This document shows positions 55,795 to 64,000 of a stretch of 64,000 nt of DNA, piece after piece. The stretch is from the NCBI GenBank assembly GCA_019009955.1, contig CM032229.1, positions 192,400,001-192,464,000 of the forward strand, read 5' to 3'. The DNA is from Riptortus pedestris. Its lineage: Eukaryota; Arthropoda; Insecta; Hemiptera; Alydidae. The position numbers and the translations under genes were made by a program. Under the pieces are notes generated by a model. The model made no database searches. It was given only the letters and a program-made list of their open reading frames with translations, and had not been told where the DNA came from. Position 1 is the stretch's first letter. Each line of letters begins with the position of its first letter.

Positions 55795-56400
55795 AGTGAG
55801 CGTCGGATCGAAAGATTGTATAAAACCACTCTTATTGTAAATGCAATGGTCTATAAATATTGTTAAACACATTTATTTTCTATCTTGAATATTAACCGAG
55901 ATATTTGCATTTTTCAGTTTTTAGCCTTCCACAAACCCCCACTTTTACTCATGTCATATAAAAAATACATTTTTTATATAGTAAACCGCTTTATTCGAAG
56001 CTTAAATACCAAATATTGTCGTTAGGAGACCTTTATTATACGAGATACCAGCAAGTATGTTCTGTTGACCCCCCCCCCCACCTGTCTCATATTCCTGAAA
56101 TACTAAAATTTGATTGATTAAAATGTAAATTTTTCTTATTCATTATAATATACAGTACTAATTATAGTAAATACTTTGCTATAAAGTTAATATGTTATAT
56201 TCAGATATACATCATTAATTGTTTTTCTTTCCGGTGAGGAATATGTCTATCTATCTATTCAGCTCTGAGTGGTCTGCAGGCCTGTTTGTTTACAATTCAG
56301 AAGCCGTTTCCTTTGGGAGCTTATTAAAATTAACTGAAAGATTTCTCATTACCGTTTGTATTTACTCACGGTGGTGTTATGTGTTAGTTTTGAGTTAGCC
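55795..56400 (-). mobile_element. Family A, long form, both ends lost
   Basis: GTCGGATCGAAAGATTGTAT, GAATATTAACCGAGATATTT, CAAACCCCCACTTTTACTCA, AAATACCAAATATTGTCG, a C9 run at 56070-56079, ACAATTCAGAAGCCG and TTCTCATTACCGTTTG. It ends before the 5' terminus. 55375-55794 and 56401-56940 are unassigned. Confidence 0.75.
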
Positions 56401-56942
56401 AAGATATGTATATGCGAAAATATGTAGTACACTTAGTACGGGTTATAAATAAATTGAATATAGCTTGAAAGTTTCATGTCTGAAAGTTCTATATCTCCTG
56501 AAACGCGAGCGATTGCGTTCTTCCTCAAAATATACAACATTCTCAGGATAATCACATGTGGTACATATGAAGCCAGATTTAAAGAAATGAAAGGCGGGCA
56601 CGATGAAGGTAAATAGCTAGAACTATTTAGAAAATGTCAGTAGATAATGGAGGCAATTATTTATTCCTAGAAAGGCAGCCATAATCTCTCTTCTTAAGAG
56701 ATAATCCTGCTTTTATAAAGCTAAGAATCTCTTAGAGGATTAGCTTAAAGCACTAGCACACAATGCAATTAACTTGTAACAATTCATTTTTGAACAGAAA
56801 GAAATTTTGTTTCACTCTAATTAGACGGATGATTATACAAAAGTAATAAAATGATTATTTTTCTTTAATAAAAAATTCAGAAAGATATGCTTCAAAACCC
56901 AGATTAATATTTTGGGTTGTAAAAAACAGTATAACAGTAAGA

Positions 56943-57929
56943 AAGTCCGTCCGGGCTGCGTTAACTAAGCAGATTTCCCACGTACCTCAGGAATTTGCAT
57001 TTATCTCAAAACATAAAAGTTCAATGAGAACAATATTTGGTGTTTAGGTTTAATATGAGATGAGTAGGAATGAGGCTTTACTAAAAACCTGAGTGAAGAC
57101 CGAAAACTAAAAAATACAAATATCTCAGTTAATAATCAAAGATACTGAAGACATGCGCATAACAACATTTATAGAACATTACATTTGCAATAAGAACGGT
57201 TCTATACAATCTTTCGATCAGACGTATAATAACGGAGGTATTAAGATTTGTTGGCATCCACCCCTCTAACCTCTCCCCTGGTCCGTTTACAGCCGTCTCA
57301 TATACATATATTGTTGCGAAAATTAAATACATGAAGGATTAGCAGAGAGAGCCGCGTATTTGGGAGGTGCGAGGGACATGAAAGGAGCCGACCGACGAAG
57401 ACTAGTGCCGGCAGCATCTAATTAGGGCCGCGTATGTTCCAGGAACGTGTCTAGCCCCTTCTGGCCATTCTGTTTGATGATAGCCGACAAGCTATATAAG
57501 GGATCCTGACAGTGCCCGCAGTCAGTTTATACTCAGCGGTCTTCGAGTGATATTCAGCGCTACACTGAGAGTTTGTGCTGTGCGGTAAAGTTTTATTATG
57601 TGAAGAACAGTGTTATGCCGTGACTGTAAGTAACAGTTTAGTACCGAGTTTAAGACATTGCAGTGCAGTGAAGTAAAGGACAGTGCAGTGCCGTTTTTTA
57701 TGTGAATTTCAGTCACCGTGAGCGAATTATTGGACTGTGTAATAACAAGAACAGTGACGCTATCAGTGCATATTGTGACAAGTAATTAGGAATAAGTTAC
57801 CAAGTGTATTGGGCATTGTTAAATAAATTGTGCAGTGATAAAAACTGTGAAACTAGTGTGTTTTTAATTTTGGAATCCAAAAGATCTCTTATTAACAACG
57901 TTTATTACTGTTTTTGTAATAAAAACCTA

Positions 57930-57999
<70 letters not shown>

Positions 58000-58085
58000 A
58001 TTTTGACCGGCCCTCATTTTCGTCATCTTCAGGTAGGATTGATGAACATTTGAAGAAAAATTTCGAAAATCGTTTTGCGCAAACT
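56943..58085 (+). mobile_element. Family A split by an LTR in its core
   Basis: The 5' part (56943-57311) starts GAAAGTCCGTCCGGGCTGCG, missing part of the 5' hairpin. The 3' part (57933-58085) has (TA)n to 57997, then TTTTGACCGGCCCTCATTTT and GAAAAATTTCGAAAATCG. The LTR sits at 57312-57932. Confidence 0.8.
57312..57932 (+). mobile_element. Gypsy-type LTR in a (TA)n tract
   Basis: It begins TGTTGCGAAAATTAAATACA and ends with the altered tip CCTACCA, 621 bp. CTATATAAGGGATCC and CAGTCAGTTT are the promoter elements. One GCCGTGACTGTAAGTAACAG unit is present where the copy at 12419 has four. Confidence 0.87.
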
Positions 58086-58256
58086 CTATAGAAAACAGCT
58101 GACGTTAAATCTATTATGGGCATTTTATAAATTACTTAAAGTAATCGATATAACGACAGGTGATGAATTTTGAATCGGCTGATTTATATAAAGTTCCCTT
58201 TTTTAGTAGAATTCTCATAAGGATTTGCTTTAGAGCTTCTCTTGAAGGGGCCACAT

Positions 58257-58494
58257 GTTTTGTAAAGGACAGTGCAGTGCTGTGTTTTTGTGAACTTCAG
58301 TAATCGTGAGTTATTGTACTGTGAAAGAAAAGTAAAGATATCAGTGCATACTGTGAGTAATAGATAAGAATAATTAACCAGTGCATTGTCGAATAAATTG
58401 TGCTGTGATTGAAAACTCTGAAGGTGTTGTGTTTAATTTCGCATTCCAAAAGAACTTCAATAAACAACGTTTATCATTTTTGTAATAAACGAAA
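58257..58494 (+). mobile_element. Gypsy-type LTR, 3' fragment
   Basis: It runs from TTTTGTAAAGGACAGTGCAG through TATCAGTGCATACTGTGAGT and AATAAATTGTGCTGTGATTG to TTTGTAATAAACGAAAAAAT. The promoter half is missing. Confidence 0.75.
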
Positions 58495-58632
58495 AAATAT
58501 GTAATTTTGAACGGACTTCATTTTCGTCATCTACTTGGAAAGATTGACGGACATTTGAGGAAATATTTCGAATATCGCGTCATGAGCATAACTTCAGAAG
58601 TTTATTCCTCTTAAGGGAAATCTGCTGCAATT
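58495..58632 (+). mobile_element. Family A 3' block
   Basis: TTTTGAACGGACTTCATTTT to CTCTTAAGGGAAATCTGCTG directly follows the LTR fragment, so the LTR may have inserted in this copy's core. 58633-58930 is unassigned; 58935-59103 (GCGTATTTGCAAGGGTCTCA) is another family A piece. Confidence 0.72.
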
Positions 58633-59109
58633 TTGAAAGAAAGCCCCCCTCCCCTCGGAAACCTACCCCAGCCGCCAATTAAATTGAAGCGTTAGACCCT
58701 TGCCTTAGAAGCTGAGCCTGGGTGTAATAAACATTTATGAAAAACGGTCGATAAAGGCTGGGCTTCTTGTGTAATACGATAAAGGGGCTGTAAGACGATA
58801 ATGGCGGCTATTTCCTTTGAAGTCTGGAGCTGGTCTAATAGCGGCAAACATGACAAGCCGCTGGATAACACAAACATCTCAACTCATTCCCTACTTCTCC
58901 AGTTGCAAATTGCCGGGTATCTGTTTCGGACAGGACGGCCATGGCGTATTTGCAAGGGTCTCACAAAGTAATAATTCAATGAAAACCATATTTGGTATCT
59001 AAACTTGGAATGAAGTGGTTCATGATTCCACAGCTTAATGTTGATTGACACGAATAGGATTAGTGGTTTACTAATGGTCGAAAACTAAAATATGGAAATT
59101 TAGGAAGTT

Positions 59110-59400
59110 GTCGGGAGGCTAACACAATTAATTGTGTTAGCTTATTTCCTGTGAAATGTTGTCTTTGCTTTCTACTCACATTTACTATTATGTCTGTAAG
59201 ATTGGATTGGTTTTTGAAAGGAAATATGTACATCATAGAAGATATTTAATTGTAATAAATACTATCCATGATTATGATTTAAATTATTCACGATGTGTCA
59301 AACTAAAGTCTAAATTCTACTTCACTGCCTGCCCCTCATGAAAACCAGCCTCAAATGATTTCCGAAGCCGGGTACCTATATATATATCCAGCGAAGTCGG
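59110..59400 (+). mobile_element. Helitron-like element, second family
   Basis: It shares GAAATATGTACATCATAGAA, CATGATTATGATTTAAATTA and CACTGCCTGCCCC with 42195-42410. The end is corrupted: TTTCCGAAGCCGGGTACC, a TA run, then CAGCGAAGTCGGGTACC, so two decayed termini stand in tandem. CTAG is lost. Confidence 0.6.
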
Positions 59401-59407
59401 GTACCTA

Positions 59408-60178
59408 CCGCTTTATTCGAAGTTTAAATAACAAATATTGTTTTCCAGAGACCTTTATTGTACGAGATACATGCAAATATGTACTGTTTATCCCCCCCCC
59501 CAACAAGTTCTTGGAGTACTAAAATTTCAGTGAATGAGATAATCATTATTCTGATTTATTATAAATTACATCACTAGATATGACTATATATAGTTAGTTT
59601 TCAATAAAATTAATATGTCATAGTCAGATATATTTCAGTAAACGTTTTTCTTTACTCTGAAAATATTTCTATCTATATATTTTTCATATTTTATTGCTAG
59701 ATATTGTATTAGTATTTGCCTACATCTATGATATATTTATTAAACCTAATTATAATTATGTATCATCGATAATAAATATATCATAGATGTAGGCACCTAC
59801 TATTACAATATATAGAGAATTATTAAGGGATGTGTTAAATTAATGTTATTAATTTTTTTTTGAATAGGGATAGCCCCTGAAGAGGTGGCAAGTAAAAGCC
59901 ATGAAGCAAGTAGGGAAGTTTCAATAAAGTTTGCACCGAAAAAATTGTTTAACCCTAGCCATCAAATATGAAAAATATATAAATAATATTGGGCACAGAA
60001 TAAGAAGAATATTTGTATCTAGTAGTCTGTTTATCAGCGGTTGGCAGACCTGTTTGTTTACAATTCAGACACTTTCCGTTGGGAGGTTATGACTGAAAGT
60101 TTTCTCATTACCGTTTGAATTTATTCACTTTCTCGGTGGTGTTGTGTTATCAGTATGTAGCTTTATCTATTACAAAAG
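59408..60178 (-). mobile_element. Family A, long form, interrupted
   Basis: The left part (59408-59680) has GCTTTATTCGAAGTTTAAAT and a C10 run at about 59491. The right part (60010-60178) has GTTTACAATTCAGACACTTT and GTTATCAGTATGTAGCTTTA. Between them lie an inverted repeat around ATCTATGATATATTTATTAA (59725-59795) and repeat G. Confidence 0.7.
59866..60010 (+). repeat. Dispersed repeat G
   Basis: AGGGATAGCCCCTGAAGAGG, AAGTTTCAATAAAGTTTGCA and GGGCACAGAATAAGAAG match 18091-18250. The CTGAAGA-stem-GAAG pattern recalls the Penelope-derived foldback at 53562. Class uncertain. Confidence 0.6.
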
Positions 60179-60837
60179 TCCGTCACGCAGGGGCTGCGTA
60201 AACTAAGCAGATTTCCCCTGTGAAATTTTACAATAGAGAAATCTGCCTACTGGTAACACAATACCACCGTGATTAGATAATGAGAAATCTTTCAGTTAAT
60301 TAAAATAAATACCCAACTGAAACGGCTTCTGAATTGTAAGAATAATTTATATTTTAATAACTCAAATTTTAGTAGTCCAAGAACTAAAGAAGGGGGGGGC
60401 GGATGAACAAAACGTATTTGCATAAATCTCACAAAGTAAGGAAGGTAAGGTAAGGTTAAAAACGCCAGGTTAGAAGAAGCTTCCGTCTGAGCCGAGAAAT
60501 GACGAAGATGGCCGACATAATCCGAACTTTACCCCACCACAGACTTCATAAAAATGCAAATATCTCGGTTAATATTCAAGATAGAGAATAAATGTATATA
60601 ACAATATTTATAGTAAATTTAATTTGCAATAAGATTGGTTCTGTAAAAGTTTTCGATCCGATGCATAGTAACGGAGATATTTTGAATTTTCGAAAATCCC
60701 CCCCTTTAAACCCCCCCTCCCTCTAGTCCGATTTCAGCCATTAACGAACTTGATCTGTCTTTTTACATAAAACGGTTAAATATCGAGTTTCGTAACGATC
60801 AAACAAAAATTGCGACCGCTAGAGCGTTAACAGACAA

Positions 60838-60907
<70 letters not shown>

Positions 60908-61030
60908 GAACGGACCTCATTTTCGTCATCTCCTGGGTAGGATCGATGGACATTTGAAGAAAATTTTCGAAAATCGCGTCATGAGTACGACCTCAATAGC
61001 TGATTTCCCTTAAGGGAAATCTGCTAAAAC
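60177..61030 (+). mobile_element. Family A, full length (twin of 20024 copy)
   Basis: It begins AAAAGTCCGTCACGCAGGGG and ends TTAAGGGAAATCTGCTAAAA, about 853 bp. A (TA)n core of about 60 bp ends at 60901. It is the best reference copy: termini, sub-terminal motifs, C-rich run and final palindrome are all intact. A scrap of another 5' end (GCAGCTCCTGCGTGACAGG) abuts it at 61031-61056. Confidence 0.93.
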
Positions 61031-61165
61031 GCAGCTCCTGCGTGACAGGCGATTTTATACTTTAGGTACCTAAAGTAACTTCATATACTTCATGTCCGGC
61101 GTGCATTTCAAACCCTTTTTCCATTAGCTACAACAGGGTCGAGAATGAACGGGGAGATGAGGTAA

Positions 61166-61614
61166 CAGTCCGTCGCGCAGGGGCTGCGTAAACTAAGCAG
61201 ATTTCCCACGTGAAGTTACCCAATAGAGAAATCTCCGCTCCGATCAGTTACGGAAACGGCAGACCAAGCCTTTGGCGGGAAACTCACTCGTGCGTTACCG
61301 CCCACATTTAATAAAAGTGCAAATATCTGGGTTAATATTCAAGATAGAGAATAAATGTATTAAACAATATTTATAGTAAATTTAATTTGCAATAAGATTG
61401 GTTCTTTACAAATTTTTGATCTGACTTATGGTATCGGAGATATTTCGATTTTTTTGAAAATCCCCACTCTAAACCCCCCTCTCCCCCTCCCACTGGTCCG
61501 ATTTCAGCCAATAACAAACTTGATCTGTCTTTTTGCATAAAACGTTTAAATATCGAGTTTGGTAACGATCAAACAAAAATTATGACCGCTAGAGCGTTAA
61601 CAGACAAATATATT

Positions 61615-61681
<67 letters not shown>

Positions 61682-61803
61682 TGAACGGACCTCATTTTCG
61701 TCATCTCCTGGGTAGGATCGATGGACATTTGAAGAAATTTTTCGAAAATCACGTCATGAGTACGACCTCAATAGCTGATTTCCCTTAAGGGAAAACTGCT
61801 AAA
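61166..61803 (+). mobile_element. Family A, full-length short form
   Basis: It begins ACAGTCCGTCGCGCAGGGGC and ends TTAAGGGAAAACTGCTAAAA, about 640 bp. The (TA)n is at 61620-61676. The spacer has CGGAAACGGCAGACCAAGCC and GGCGGGAAACTCACTCGTGC. An isolated 5' end scrap on the minus strand lies at 61829-61876. 61877-62295 is unassigned. Confidence 0.9.
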
Positions 61804-62299
61804 AATTGGGGATGATGTTATATGCTAGCGCTTGGAAAATCTGCTTAGTTTACGCAGGCCATGCGTCAGAGACTTTATTATCTAGATGATTGCCTCTTGA
61901 TCACATTGAGAATGAGGAGAAAAATATGGAGCGTCATAGTCACCTCTGGTATATTGATTAATCACTGAGGAATTCTATAAATTGTTTGATTTGACAAACA
62001 GCTGATCTATTTAAAGACGGCGGGGAAATGGGGACTTGCATATATTTGAATCTATATTGGAAATTATTGAACGCCAGAGATAAGAGATATGGCATTCCAT
62101 TTACAGAGATCAACTCCCAACAGCTGGGCTGAGGTATTGTCAAACTTAGAACAATGGAGCCAGCTAGATTGCGCGCAAGGACTAGTCCACTTACTACTAC
62201 AGTCGGTTTAAAAATAGTATCATTCAGGGAATGTAAGCGCTTATATCTTATATGTATATACAGTAAAGTCCCGTACCACTTCCCTTACAATCTCCAACT

Positions 62300-62925
62300 A
62301 TTAGCAGATTTCCCTTAAGGGAAATCAGCTATTGAGGTTGTATTCATGACGGAATTTTCAAAATTGTTCTTCAAATGTCCATCGATTCTACCTAGTGGAT
62401 GACGCAAGTGAGGGCCGTTCTAAACTGATTTATATATAGATATCTATATATGTATATATATAGATATATATATATATATATATATATTTGTCTGTTACCG
62501 CTCTAGCGGTCGCAATTTTTGTTTGATCGTTACCAATCTCGATATTTAGTCGTTTTATGTAAAAAGAAAGATCAAGTTCGTTAATGGCTGAAATCGGACC
62601 AGTGGACGGGGGGGGGGGTTTAGAGGGGAGGATTTTCGGAATATCTCCGTTACTATAAGTCAGATTGAGTATATGTAAGGAATCAATCTTATCGCAAATT
62701 AAATTTACTATAAATATTGTTCTATACAGTTATTCTCTACCTTGAATATTAACCGAGATATTTGTATTTTTATTAAATCTGGGCGGCTAACGGACGAAGT
62801 GACTTTCCCGCCAAAAGCTAGTTCGGCCGTTTCATTAACTGCTCGGCTTTCGTGAAATTTCTCTATTGTAAAACCTCACATGGGAAATCTGCTTAGTTTA
62901 CGCAGCACCTGCGTGACGGACTTTT
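62300..62925 (-). mobile_element. Family A, full-length short form, minus
   Basis: It begins ATTAGCAGATTTCCCTTAAG and ends CAGCACCTGCGTGACGGACT. Imperfect TA/TAGA repeats (62430-62488) form the core; a G11 run lies near 62609. The spacer matches the copies at 1 and 61166. Confidence 0.9.
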
Positions 62926-62929
62926 TAAA

Positions 62930-63175
62930 TACAAGGCTGAGACTTGGTCTGCCATAATCAGGACCCCTGAAGAATCCTTTCAGTCAACCTCGTAACCTTC
63001 TCCAGTACTTCTCTAGAGACCATAACTTCGGAGTCTATTTTTTATGGCGGATTCTTGTAGAAAATCAAATTCAAAAACGAGTTTATACCGGTAAATTTTC
63101 CGATTTGACGCATCCTTTAGCCGTAAAATGCACAAATTTTTATTTCAGAAACGGCACATTTTATTGATTATTTAA
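62930..63175 (+). repeat. Dispersed repeat E
   Basis: GAGACTTGGTCTGCCATAAT, TCTCCAGTACTTCTCTAGAG, TGTAGAAAATCAAATTC and TTAGCCGTAAAATGCACAAA follow the order seen at 46535-46800. 63176-63530 has no identified content. Confidence 0.7.
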
Positions 63176-63529
63176 TGCAGCGATATAAACTTTGTACTCA
63201 ACAAAATTATCGTTTGAACAAATCAACGGGGGAAGGGATGGAGTTAAAATTAAAAAATAAAATAAAAATAAAACGAAATAACGCAGAAGTATTCATGAAT
63301 GAATCCAAAAAAGGTTTACTTTTAAAAAACATGAACATAACAAAGAACGTTCTTAGAATTAATTTATTTTAAAATGATTATGTATTTATTTATAAAAGGA
63401 ATTCATTTATCACCCCCATGAGAATAAACAGAAACCAGTTTTTTCTTTGTAACACAATACTTACAGCTAGTAGTTACAAACGTTCAGAATTAACACAAAC
63501 ACTGTCTGTTACACTCTAATAACAATTTG

Positions 63530-63533
<4 letters not shown>

Positions 63534-63584
<51 letters not shown>

Positions 63585-63694
63585 AGTACCTGTACTTTTT
63601 AGCCCTGAAGAAGAGAAAATAAATATTCTCGAAATATTGGAATGAACTAAGATTTTTTCACCAACACTGACCAAGACTCCAAAAAACAACAACA

Positions 63695-63770
<76 letters not shown>

Positions 63771-63790
63771 ATATATATATATATATATAT
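63534..63790. repeat. Two (TA)n tracts around a foldback half
   Basis: TA tracts at about 63534-63580 and 63698-63790 flank GCCCTGAAGAAGAGAAAATA ... CCAAGACTCC (63602-63697). This is the right arm of the foldback at 53681-53775 with about ten differences. Confidence 0.82.
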
Positions 63791-64000
63791 ACGAGGGCGT
63801 ATTGAAAAGTAAGGTCTCCTATTTTTTTTTCAAAGAAAATTTAATTTATTTACAACTTTGGTTACATCGTTGGAAGGGTTGAATATTTACCTATTTTTCT
63901 ACATATTCGCCTTGACGATCAATAACTTTTTGCATTCTGATTACCAACTTTTTAATGCCGGTGCCGTACCACTCTCCCGCCGCGTCACGAAGCCAAATGA
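63791..64000 (-). mobile_element. mariner element, end in window
   Basis: The terminal repeat ACGAGGGCGTATTGAAAAGT follows a TA dinucleotide (mariner target) at the end of the TA tract. The element continues beyond the right edge. Confidence 0.85.
63891..64000 (-). CDS. mariner transposase, C-terminal 36 codons (partial)
   Basis: The frame ends TAG at 63891-63893 and reads IWLRDAAGEWYGTGIKKLVI, RMQKVIDRQGEYVEK. 'WLR...WY..GI.KLV.R..K....QG.YVEK' is the standard C-terminus of mariner transposases. The segment is open without stops; whether the rest is intact lies outside the window. Confidence 0.87.
   Translation of the reverse strand, partial: IWLRDAAGEWYGTGIKKLVIRMQKVIDRQGEYVEK

Overview
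This is non-coding, repeat-saturated DNA from a eukaryote, almost certainly an insect. It is AT-rich and crowded with microsatellites, and it holds arthropod-type mobile elements of most classes: Gypsy LTR elements, Jockey- and R1-type LINEs, Penelope-like elements, Helitrons, mariner, Tc1, hAT, piggyBac, and tRNA-derived SINEs. The species cannot be told from the sequence. No bacterial or viral gene layout is present.

The only host coding sequence I can support is two exons of one gene on the minus strand. It is a class A neuropeptide GPCR closest to the insect FMRFamide receptor. The upstream exon (34789-34980) ends just after transmembrane helix 1. The next exon (3627-3913) carries helices 2 and 3 and the ERF variant of the DRY motif. 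The two join in phase 0 and would be separated by a 30,875-bp intron with a GC donor. Most or all of the window therefore appears to be introns of this receptor gene: 3914-34788 lies between the exons, 1-3626 is the start of the next intron, and DNA right of 34980 is upstream intron or 5' flank. Helices 4-7 would lie beyond the left edge.

The dominant repeat, called 'family A' here, has more than 40 copies or fragments in both orientations. A full copy is about 0.6-1.0 kb. It starts near GTCCGTCACGCAGGGGCTGCG, carries AGCAGATTTCCC close to both ends in inverted orientation, has a poly-C/G run and a (TA)n tract inside, and ends in the palindrome TTTCCCTTAAGGGAAA followed by TCTGCTAAAA. It has no coding capacity. 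Its architecture resembles non-autonomous Helentron-type elements (HINEs). Many other elements sit inside family A copies, often in the (TA)n core, which gives a readable order of insertions.

The second most abundant element is a Gypsy-like LTR (TGTTGCGAAAA...ACGTAACA, about 0.55-0.7 kb), mostly solo or truncated. It has a conserved TATA box and initiator. In one copy (29376-32369) its internal 28-bp repeat has expanded to about 1.3 kb. Degenerate Gypsy pol fragments lie at 2090-2391 and 7741-8263.

Region by region: 1-3.6 kb family A, Jockey and Gypsy remnants and a 41-bp tandem repeat; 3.6-3.9 kb the receptor exon; 4-20 kb Penelope remnants, family A copies and LTRs; 20-27 kb a hAT element with target duplication, an unclassified repeat pair, an LTR/family A nest and a (CT)n tract; 28-33 kb Helitron, LINE and the expanded LTR; 33.5-37 kb LINE fragments around the receptor exon; 37.7-38.2 kb a near-perfect (C15A)n tract; 38-44 kb Helitrons, LTRs and a piggyBac-like element; 44-49 kb Tc1, LINE and MITE remnants; 50-63 kb family A copies, a full Helitron, a foldback and a transposase-like ORF; 63.8-64 kb the end of a mariner element.
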